From: Colius striatus
Lineage: Eukaryota; Chordata; Aves; Coliiformes; Coliidae
NCBI RefSeq assembly: GCF_028858725.1
Contig: NC_084769.1
Span: forward strand, 14,013,501-14,077,500
Length of the DNA: 64,000 nucleotides
Direction of reading: 5' to 3'
The position numbers and the translations under genes are program-made. The notes under the pieces were generated by a model. The model had not been told where the DNA came from and did not search any database. It worked only from the letters and a program-made list of their open reading frames with translations. This document shows positions 50,426-59,700 of this stretch, piece after piece. The first letter of the stretch is position 1; every line of letters begins with the position of its first letter.

Positions 50426-51534
50426 ATTTTCAAATCCATCCTACATGGCTGCTATCTAGAATAGTTTCCAATTGAAAAAAAAAGCAAACAAAAAAGAAAC
50501 CAATTCCAATAACATGAAATTAAGTGTTTTTTACTGTTCTTGTTACAAGGCTTTACAGTTTTCTAAAACATTTCTTTAATGTTGATGTAGCTTAATTTTA
50601 ACCTGGAAGCAGAGCAATACATTAGATTTGCTTATAGGCAGAAAGAAGACTTTTGATCTTCTCTCTACATCAGCTAAGAAAAAAAGCAGATACACAGTAA
50701 ATTCTGGCAGAAACAAGTTACAAAAGATTCCAGCTGAAAGTCTTATGACATGGCATTAGCATTTATTTAATACTTTTCCTGCTGCAAATCTAACCTGTTC
50801 TTGGGGGAAAAAAATCCTACTTTACTGCAAGAAGTTCTCAGTTCCTATTTTTCTTATGTTGCAAAACCACAAATAAACAAGTTTTATTTATAAGCTTTTT
50901 TGCAGGTGTGATGCAAATGAAGTCATTATGTGCCAGAGACATCTTCAAAATAATACTGCCTTTTTCTAAGTAGCTGGACATACTAGTTATGACAAAGACA
51001 AGCATCTGCTGCCACACTGATTAGCACAGAGCAGTAGCTCTAAGAGCAGCACACTGGGGACAAAAGCAGAAGTGATCAATACAGAAAGATGCATCACCAG
51101 TCAGGATTCACACACACAGAAAAATATGTGTACCGCAGATATGTGATGGCTAGAGGGGAGATGCTGCATAGCAACAGTCATGTCCTCACAGCAAGGCAAC
51201 TCAGGGCCCCAGCTGTTCATATTCTGCCAAAGCGTTCTAAGGAGAACAGCAGACCATTCAGGAAACACCACTACGGAAGGAAGCTATACCAGCCTTGATT
51301 TCTAGCAGTGACTATTACTGCAGAAGCAACAGGCCTACCAGGAGCCTCATATTTGCCTGGATATGTTAACTCCAGAACAAAACTGGAACTGCCACACCAC
51401 ATTTCTACCCAGTAGAATTCAATGGAAATACAAGGCCTACAGAAAAAGTCAAACCACTATACTAGAAAACACTTCAGGATAGTTAGCTGCCCTTAACAAA
51501 ATTAACAAGGAACTAAGAGACTATCAAATTACAA

Positions 51535-53464
51535 ACACACCATAGGATGCCTCTACACCAATGCACAAAGCCTGGGGAATAAGCAGGAGGAACTGGAGAC
51601 GTGGGTGCAAATGCAAGGCTACGACCTCATTGCAGTCACAGAGACGTGGTGGGACAGCTGCCGTGACTGGAGCACAGCCATGGAGGGCTATGGATTGTTT
51701 AGGAAGGACAGACTGACAAGGCGTGGAGGTGGAGTTGCTCTCTATGTGAGGGAGCAATTAATGTGTACCAAGCTGTGCTTGGGTGGGGAGGAGAGGCAGG
51801 TTGAGTGCTTATGGGTAAAAATTAATGGGCAGGGCAAGGCAGGTGATATTGTTGTAGGAGTTTGCTACAGGCCACCTGATCGGCAAGAGGAAGTGGATGA
51901 GGCCTTCTACAAACAGCTGAGAGCTGCCTCACGATCACAGTCCCTGCTCCTCATGGGAGACTTCAACCACCCTGATATTTGCTGGGATAGCCACACAGCC
52001 AAGCACACACAGTCCAGGAGGTTCCTACAGATTGCTGACAACAACTTGCTGTCACAGGTGATTGAGGAACCAACAAGGAGGGGTGTGCTGCTGGCCCTGG
52101 TACTGACAAACAAGGAGGGCCTGGTTGGGGATGTGAAGGTTGGAGGTAACCTTGGCTGCAGTGACCATGAGATGGTAGAGTTCAAGATCCTGTGTGGAAG
52201 AGGCAGAACACAAAGCATGACCATGACCCTGGATTTCAGACGACACAACTTTGGCCTCTTCAAAGATCTATTTGGACAGATCTCACGGGATATGATTCTA
52301 GAAGACAGAAGTGCCAATGAGAGCTGGTCAATCTTCAAGCACCACTTCCTCCAAGCCCAGGATCAGTGTGTCCCAGTGTGCAAGAAAGGAGGAAATGGAG
52401 GTAGGAGGCCTCCATGGATGAGCAAGGATCTGCTGGGACAACTCAAGCAGAAAGCAGCCATCTATGAGAGGTGGAAACAGGGGCTGGCTTCTTGGGAAGA
52501 ACATAGGAACATTGCCAGGGCATGCAGGGGTGCAGCTAGGAAGGCTAGAATTAAATTTAGCCAGGGAAGTTAAGGACAGCAATAAGGCATTTTTCAAGTA
52601 CATCAGCAGCAGAAGGATGGCCAGGGGGAATGTGGGGCCGCTGCTAAACACTGAGGGTGTCCTGGTGTCTGAGGATGGAGAGAAGATCAAAGTACTGAAT
52701 GCCTTCTTTGCTTCAGTCTTTAAGGCCAAGGATGACCCTCGGAAAGCCCAGTCCAGCAAGGATAGTAGGATGGCCTGGACAGCAGAGGACTTATCCTGAG
52801 TGGGAGAGGAAGAGGTAAAAGACTTGCTGGGCAAGCTTAAGGCTCATAAGTCAATGGGTCCTGATGGGAAATATCCTAGAGTGCCGAGGGAGCTGGCTGA
52901 TGTGATTGCTAAGCCTCTCACCATCATTTTTGAACAATCATGGAGTACAGGTGAGGTGCCTGAGGACTGGAGAAACGCCAATGTCATGCAAGTATTCAAG
53001 AAGGGCAGGAAGGACAACCTGGGAAACTACAGGCCAGTCAGCCTCACCTCCAACCCTGGAAAGGTGATTGAACAGCTCATCCTGAATGTCATCACTAAAC
53101 ATACAAAGGAAAAGATGGTTATCAGGGGGAGTCAACATGGATTCACCAAGGGGAAATCCTCTTTGACCAACCTGATAGCCTTCAATGAGAGCATAAGCAG
53201 CTGGCTAGATGAGAGGAGAGCAGCAGATGTCATCTACGCTGACTTCAGCAAGTTCTATTATAAGTAAAAACTATTTCACTGTGAGAGTGACAGATCAGTG
53301 GAAGAGGCTGCCCAGGGAGGTTGTGGAGGTTCCTTCCTTGGAGGCCTTCAAGACCCACCTGGACATGTTCCTATGTGACCTGATCTAGGTAAACCTGCTT
53401 CTGCAGGGGGATTGGACTAGATCTCAAAGTCCCTTACAACCCCTACCATTCTATGATTCTATGA
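51535..53464 (+). mobile_element. CR1 LINE with near-intact endonuclease and an internal deletion
   Basis: It opens in the ORF2 endonuclease with the LYTNAQSLGNKQEEL segment and runs open to 52,573. Endonuclease landmarks are visible: AVTETWWD, GVALYVRE, VGVCYRPP, LLMGDFNHPDICWD and GCSDHEMVEF. One frameshift near 52,550 moves to a second frame, and an in-frame TGA lies at 52,797-52,799. The reverse-transcriptase N-part follows (GPDGKYPRVPREL, NYRPVSLTS, QHGFTKGKSSLTNL). At about 53,258 (DFSK) the copy jumps directly to the 3' UTR (about 53,275), losing the palm and the ORF2 C-terminus. It ends in ATTCTATGATTCTATGATT. Confidence 0.93.
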
Positions 53465-53620
53465 TTATTTAGCCTAAAAAGGACTTTGGCTGCTGTCTAG
53501 TCCCTCTCTTAAAAGGGTTTCCTCCAAGCAATCCAGATTATGTGCCCTGCATTTTGAGGTTGACAATTCCATGACAGTTTGAGCAATTTGACCTTGGGTA
53601 CATTGATGGTGAAGATTGCA

Positions 53621-53643
53621 TTTTTTTTTTTTTTTTTTCCCCC
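53621..53643. repeat. T18-C5 homopolymer tract
   Basis: Eighteen T are followed by five C in non-coding sequence downstream of the CR1 copy. Confidence 0.85.
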
Positions 53644-54045
53644 TTGTCATGAGTGGATGTTCTGAAAACTTACCAAATCAAACTAAGTTCTTATCGACTA
53701 CTGCAACACAAACATGCCAACAATCAAGAGCAGCCCTTGGGACAGCACTTTCAAACATCTGAGCAGCAGTATTTTTCCACACAGAGTATTTTCCTCACAC
53801 CTGCTCACTACACACATTTGGTACAGTAATGAAAATTAATCATCTTTAAGTGTTCATTCTGGGAGCAACACTGGCAAGTGAAGACAGATGTTTTCCTCTA
53901 GTAATCTTTTGTATTATGTTAAACATCAGCTCCTTTAGTACAGAAATGCAATGTCACAAATCCTACTTCTCAGATACTCTCCTCATACAGCACAAACACA
54001 TATTTATGTTTGAGACAGTGAGTTTAGCCATTATGTCAGAGAATC

Positions 54046-54200
54046 TGTAGTGGTTTTGCCTGGGCCAGGTGTTTTGGTAGCAGGGGGAGCTACAGGGCGG
54101 GGGGGGGGGGGGGGGGGGGGTGCTTCTTTAAATAAAGATCTACCAGACAGTGGCAAGGAGTGGCAAGGCAGAGAATGTGTAGCCACCGTCACCTCCACGT
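54046..54200 (+). mobile_element. LTR-like 5' portion
   Basis: The stretch begins TGTAGTGGTTTTGCCTGGGC and continues with ccaggtgttttggtagcagg, a start I associate with an avian LTR family, including the TG terminus. It contains an uninterrupted 22-base G run (54,099-54,120) and then agtggcaaggagtggcaagg. The 3' boundary is unclear because it passes without a recognisable CA end into the leader of the YEATS-like fragment. Family name unknown; a search against avian LTR libraries would settle it. Confidence 0.5.
54099..54120. repeat. Homopolymer G22
   Basis: Twenty-two consecutive G lie inside the LTR-like segment. Length in the assembly may be unreliable, because such runs are prone to sequencing error. 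Confidence 0.8.
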
Positions 54201-54272
54201 CTTCATGAATTAGCGCTGCAGGGGAAGCAGGGGACTGAAGCGCACGGCTCTGGTGGTACTGGCGCCCCAGGC

Positions 54273-54868
54273 ATGGTCAGCTCATGCACCATCCAGGTGA
54301 AACTGGAGCATCGAGCCCAGGTCAGGAAGAAACCCACTAGGGAGGGCTTCACTCATGACTGGATGGTGTTTGTCAGAGGGTCTGAGCACAGCAACATTCA
54401 GCACTTTGTGGAGAAAGTCTTTCACCTGCATGAGATTTTCCCCAGGCTGAAAAGAGTGTGCAAGGATCTGCCCTACAAAGTTGAAGAATCTGGACTCGCT
54501 GGTTTCATTTTACCAATTGAAGTTTACTTCAAAAACCATGGAAGAACCTAAGAAAGTTCGATTTGACTATGACTTATTCCTGTACCCTGAAGGCTACCCA
54601 TCTGTAAATTACCTCCACTGTGAAAAGTTCACACTCAACAACTGAACAGAAGAATTCAGAAGAAAGTTGCTAAAGGCAGGAGGAATAATGGTTGAGAGAT
54701 GGCACATCATTACCTTCAGGACAGAACCTTCATCTCCCCAACCTTCCCAGTAATTCCTTGTCTTTTCCTGAAGTGAAGAAGAAATCATCTTATGGGCCAA
54801 AGGATTCAGCTCAGATTCTGAACACAAATAGCAGCAGCAACAGTTTCTCAAAGACTCACAAGTTGATG
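54273..54868 (+). pseudogene. MLLT3: AF9/MLLT3-type YEATS gene fragment (intron-less, broken)
   Basis: From ATG 54,273 the frame reads as an AF9 YEATS domain: [48 protein letters not shown] and [18 protein letters not shown], with no introns. The EHSNIQ signature fits AF9 rather than ENL. AF9 reads acylated histone lysines and recruits DOT1L and the super elongation complex. Breaks: two residues lost after LE, one V lost before FHLH, a frameshift near 54,535 ending the first frame at 54,551, and a TGA at 54,643-54,645 in the next frame. Two pocket positions are changed (Ser58 to Ile, Tyr78 to Leu in human AF9 numbering), so acyl-lysine reading would be lost. After a divergent linker, SFSKTHKLM still matches AF9 before homology ends. 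No 3' UTR or poly(A) follows. It is a dead gene fragment, not MLLT3 itself. Confidence 0.85.
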
Positions 54869-55303
54869 CGAGATACCACAGAGCTTTCATAGCCAGACAA
54901 CCAAGCACTTTTGCCAATTCTGTAATGTGCTGTTTCCAAGGCTCCTGTTAGAGGGTTTGAAATGGTGGCTGGCCACAACCTCGGCTTTGCTAGCTCCTTC
55001 AGTTTCAATTACTTCATTGGAGATGATGTCAAGGAAAACAATGTGAGGTTTGTTCCACTCATCTTCCTCTTTGACAGGGCCTAGGATGTATCTCGGATTC
55101 CTATTCCCATCGTAGTAGTGGCAGAAGAACCTTTTTTGTCTCTGAGGAGTTATTTTGAGACCCTCCCCATGGCACAGCATTTTGTACTTCCTTCTCTCAG
55201 GCAGGTAATCCTTTTTCTAAACCTCAGTTTCCCTCTCCAACTGGTCTTCTGAATCCATACTGGATTTATTTGCTTCTTTAGCCATGATATATTCAAAATA
55301 TAT
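54862..55303 (-). pseudogene. P4HA1: P4HA1-type prolyl 4-hydroxylase alpha fragment (intron-less, antisense)
   Basis: On the minus strand the sequence reads YFEYIMAKE, DYLPERRKYKMLCHGEG, KITPQRQKRFFCHYYDGNR and EEDEWNKPHIV, then after a frame change AKPRL, TISNPLTGALETAHYRI and KSAWLSGYE, ending at VSRIN. This is the linker and the start of the catalytic domain of prolyl 4-hydroxylase alpha-1, the ER enzyme that hydroxylates collagen prolines. It is collinear across several exons of the real gene but without introns. The fragment stops before the iron-binding HxD motif. A TAG breaks it before KKDYLPE, and a frameshift lies after the ISNE segment. It has no UTR or poly(A) and is inverted relative to its neighbours. 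Confidence 0.85.
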
Positions 55304-55825
55304 CACACCTCATGTCACTGTCCAGAACATGATCCTGAGCCTTGAAAGGCGGACAATGGGATTCATTTCAAAAACAATCTTATAGATACCTGGGCCAAAG
55401 AGCACAGCACCAAGTGAGTCTATCACATCCCCTATCATGCACCAGCCTCTAGGAAAAACTGAATGATATAATGGACTATTAAAGATCACTTTGAGAACAA
55501 TGGGGGGACACACACCTTTAAACATTGGGACATGCATCTAGCAAAGGTCACCTGGATAGTCAATACAAGGGGATCTGTCAGTCAAGATGGCCCTGCTGAA
55601 TTGGAACTACTACACACTGTGGAAGGGGATAAAGCCCCTGCAGTATGCATGAAAAATCTGTTAGGAAAGACAGTTTGGGTCAATCTTGCCTCAGGCAAAT
55701 GCAATCCCATCCAGGGGATTGCTTTTGCCCAAGGACCTCTCTATACTTGGTGGGTGATATGGAAGGATGGGGAAGTTCAATGTGTACCCCAGAGGGATTT
55801 GATTTTGGGTAAGACTAGCAACTAA
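55301..55825 (+). mobile_element. Endogenous retrovirus integrase fragment (decayed)
   Basis: This is the 3' part of an avian endogenous retrovirus pol. A remnant of the integrase DNG motif lies at 55,352-55,360. The HIPYHAP block follows near 55,425-55,445. The C-terminal DNA-binding domain is readable from 55,532 to 55,825 (KTVWVNLASGK, GIAFAQGPLYTWWVIW, GEVQCVPQRDLIL). The catalytic half has several stops and frame breaks and the upstream pol is missing, so it is inactive. The stop at about 55,823 is the natural end of pol. The minus-strand frame 55,310-55,537 is its shadow. Confidence 0.8.
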
Positions 55826-56360
55826 ACTAAATGGTATTAATTACTGAATAACCACCACTTTGTCTGAAAGGCCCAGGGCATTGCCCCATTGCAATGGCTG
55901 TAGTCATGCACTGTAGTGCCAAAGCCAGTTTCAATAGACACTTCAAGTAACAACCTGTGGATTTATGGGTCTGATTCATGTTCTCCCTCGTATATTTTCT
56001 GACAACCTTTTGCCTTGAGCATGCTCTTCAGGAAGAGGTGATCTCATACAGGACATGCATCCAGAGCTGAGACTAGAGAAGCTGAAGCAAGCGGATTGAT
56101 ATCATCTGAGCAGGAACCTGGAAAACTGCATAAGCAATGGAGCCCTGAAGTCATGGACTAAATTAACAGTCCATGGACTTATAGAATAAGATCTGGGCTG
56201 AGCGAGCATCAGGCTGAGCAAGCATTAGGCATTGCTTATTTTCTCTATCACTTGGTTGTAGTTTTTCTGCTTACTCTTTGTGTTGTTCAATTAAATTGTC
56301 CTTATCAAAACGCACAAAGTTCTAGAATTCTCTCTTGATTCTCCTCCCATTCTGCTATGG
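55826..56360 (+). mobile_element. Retroviral 3' internal region and LTR fragment
   Basis: Non-coding sequence following pol (aactgcataagcaatgga and similar landmarks) leads into an R/U5-like stretch at 56,236-56,345. That stretch contains attaaattgtccttatc and cacaaagttctagaa, which recur in the complete LTR at 56.4-56.8 kb. No env gene is visible. The exact LTR start cannot be placed. Confidence 0.55.
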
Positions 56361-56432
56361 AAGATGTTTTAAAATGTGCCTTATCTGGGCACAGGTACGT
56401 CATGTACATGGTATAGAGTAAGTGGTGGATAA

Positions 56433-56772
56433 TGTCCTGGGTTTGGTGGGGATAGGGTTAACTTTCCCCTGTGGCCGCAAGGGGGCGTGGCCAGGCTGCT
56501 CACTCCCATGTCGATGTCACGCCCAGGATATCAGGGCAGCTGCAGCGCTGCGGCGGCGGGCTGAGCGCGTTTGGCAGTTACACCGGGCATCGCTCGTTTT
56601 GTGTGTCTCGGTCGTCTTTGTAACTGCTTACTCCTTGTGTCGTTCTATTAAATTGTCCTTATCTCAACCCACAAAGTTCTAGAACTCTCTTGATTTTCCC
56701 TCCCCTGCTAAGGTGGGGACGAGTCAGTAACTGTGTGGTTTGGTTATTGTCTGCCAGGGCTAAACCACCACA
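56433..56772 (+). mobile_element. LTR, complete (about 340 bp)
   Basis: It starts TGTCCTGGGTTTGGTGGGG and ends GGGCTAAACCACCACA, a TG...CA unit. The U3-like part is GC-rich with many CpGs (about 56,540-56,600); an ATTAAA (about 56,648) serves as poly(A) signal, followed by the U5-like ctcttgattttccctcccc. The CpG cluster belongs to the LTR and is not a RALB promoter. I find no clear 5-6 base target duplication (gataa before, gattc after), so it may be a rearranged or 3' LTR rather than a clean solo LTR. Confidence 0.7.
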
Positions 56773-59700
56773 GATTCCAAGCCAGAAGAGGATTGCAAAC
56801 TTGATTGTTAGATCGTTAGTTTTTAGTCACTGGAAAGGCAAGGAGAAGGGGAGAGGACAGAAATCCCTGTCAGGTGAGTGTGGAAAACCTAGGAGAAAAC
56901 AAAGCATCTGAACTCTAAAATGTTGTTGCTGAACTACTTTCTTTGCTTAGGCATAAGAAATACAGACTGGCAATACAGTGAGATAGTTTGGGAACTTTAA
57001 GTGCACCAATATGACAATCCCATGCTCTCAAGTTGCTGAGAAGTTAATTTTGTCTCAGTTCAAGAGTAGTCTGGCTTTGATAGCAGTTGTTAAGCTGATT
57101 TCCAAACAAGTTGAGACTTAGCAACTTCAGTGTCATTGTGACTGGTTTTGGCACGTGAGTACTCTTGTAACAAACACTCCAAGGTGTTTTTAACTGCTGT
57201 GTTATCTAACACAAAGCTTTCAAGTTGAACATTTTTGTGGCAATACAAACTTAGAGCAACTTAATAAGCAGCAGCAGAGTCTACAGTGCTATGCAACTGC
57301 ACCAAAGATTTACTAACAGCCAAGAGAAGATAGCAACTTTCTCTCTGCTGTCAATACATATACCATATGTTTACCAGGTCTCATTAATAGGTGTCTTCTA
57401 GGTAAAATACTGACCGACCGGATTCTGTTTAAGGTCACCATAGAAGTAAATGAAGAGACTATTTAAATCCTTCCTTCTCCATCCCACCTCAACGCCAGCC
57501 AGTAGAAACTGCAAAGTCAGCCTTACAGTATTATCCAACTTGTAACTGAAGTACAATTTTAAATAAAACCCATCCAATCGCTTATGGATGTACAGTTTGA
57601 TTGCAAAAAAAAAAAAGCTAGCTCAGCTCTTAACGGACAAGGTACTTGACTTTCCCTGCAGAGCTGTTACAAGTGCCACTTAAAATCTTTCAGAGTATCA
57701 ACACTACACAAACCCTCTGAATGCAAGAGTCTACTTCACAACACAACTCCTACATTGCATGCCCTCAGTGAAACCCTAGAAACTTCACAAAAGGATCTTT
57801 TCCTCAGGAGCAACAGAAGTGCAGCCATCTCCATCTCCAGAACAACCAGGCAGAACAGAACAAAGCAAGGCTGAAGTAGTGTGCTACAGGACTGACACAG
57901 GCAGCATCAGTGCAGAAGTACCCACATTTACAAAACAACAGACTAGTAGTACATCACTGGTTCAGAAAGGGACATGGTAAGATTTTAACAGGAATACTCT
58001 TAAGACAACAAGACAAGTCAATGGAGCCAACTGTTTGTTACTTGCATTTCCACCTCTGCAGTCCAAGAAACTGTTTACATACCACAGTTCAAAGCTCACA
58101 TCTAACAGTTCCTCAAGGTTAAAAAAAAAAAAAAGATAATCAGCATGAGTAGAAGATCTCTCCTCTGTTACCTCTGAGGAAGAAAGGATGAATTTTCATC
58201 CCATTCTGTAGATAAAGCATCCCTGAGGTGGTCAAGGCACTGACACCAACTTATCCATGCCTCACAGAAAAGCACATCTTGGGAAATCCAACTCTCTCAA
58301 AAAAGTAGCAGTGTCTAGAAGAAACTGTGATGATTGCAGTAGCTTTTAAAACATTATTCAATTCCTTTCAGTTTAAGGGAATGTAAATTTAAGGCCAAGA
58401 GTCTTAATTAAGGCCATTAAGTCTTAATATATCTGCTGAAGAGCACTGTCTGAATTAGGGCCCAGACAAGTCAGCTAGCTCTCTGATAACTATTTCCTTC
58501 TATCCCATATTGTTCTTTACTTGGTGGAAAGTAAACTGTACCCAAGCAAGACTTGCCCTCTGACACGAAGAGAAGAAACATAGTTAATATATTCAATTTC
58601 AACCTGTCATTTTATCCTCAAGTTTAATGACACCATGTTGAACTTTGTGTGGTAACTGCCATAAGCTGGAAAAAAAGCTGAAAGATTTTGAGGATAGTAT
58701 TTTCTGGTTACAGTTCATCCTGCTTTGAAATAGAGTGCCAGGTAGAGCCTAGGTCAGAGCATAAAGATGAAAGACTGCCTGAAAGAGTTCAAGAAATTAG
58801 GAGTAATTACCTGCTTCAGTTGCTTTAAGAGATAAGGAATAAACCATTGACTTTGATAACTTTCCATTTGTTTAATAACAGGTCACAAAGCCATACATAC
58901 AATGGAAGCTTTGTGGTGTTAGTGAAAGATGCTCTTCAGGCAAAGATTACACCAACAGACAGGTTAGCCACATAAAGCACAGCAAGATCTACAAATCAAA
59001 CCATAGTTGTTACCAAAAAGCTGTTTTGATTTAGACTTCTGAAGATCTGTACTTGGCCACAGGACTTATCAAGCCATGCCAATCTCAAGATAAGAAACTT
59101 AACTCCAAGATCACCAACAATTTATCTGTTTAGATTGTAACTTCTCCAGATTAACTAAGGCCTCCTGCTGTAGAGAAACCTGCACACTGTGGTGTCATCC
59201 TTGGCTGGTCTCTCGAAACTGAGCAGTTCAAGGCATTTGTTTATTAAAAAAATCCTATTTCACATGCATTAGAACTCCCCAGTTGTTGAATCACTTAAAG
59301 AAAAAGCACTTGTCATTTCTTAAGAAAGGAACCCATCTTGCTAAAGCCCACACAAATCCATAGAAGAAAAAAAAACCATCATAAGCTGCACTTACGTCTA
59401 CCTGGTTCTCAGTAAATACCGTTACTATAACAAAATCCTAGACACTCCCCCTCAAAGGCTTTAATTGGAATTGGTTCTAGCTCTTCCAATTTAGTTTGAG
59501 ATTCAGAATTGGAATAAGGCTCTAAATTGCTGAGATCAGCCCTTGTTCTCTTGGTGTGCAGCTGATATCTTTGGACATTTCTTTTCATTGCTATCCTGCA
59601 ACTGAAAACAGCCATTCTTTGACTTCTAAAATGGGATTCTAGAAATCCTTAGCCCAATAGCCTGACAGAGGAGCATTGTTAAACCTTTCAGACACCTACT

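Noticed and set aside
54260-54267. TGGCGCCC resembling the start of a tRNA-Lys primer-binding site before the YEATS fragment
   Set aside because: Only eight bases match, the rest does not continue as a primer-binding site, and no LTR end in CA precedes it.
55310-55537. 75-codon minus-strand frame
   Set aside because: It is the antisense of the retroviral integrase segment on the plus strand.
56520-56600. CpG-rich block considered as the RALB promoter
   Set aside because: It lies inside a TG...CA LTR and is oriented antisense to RALB.
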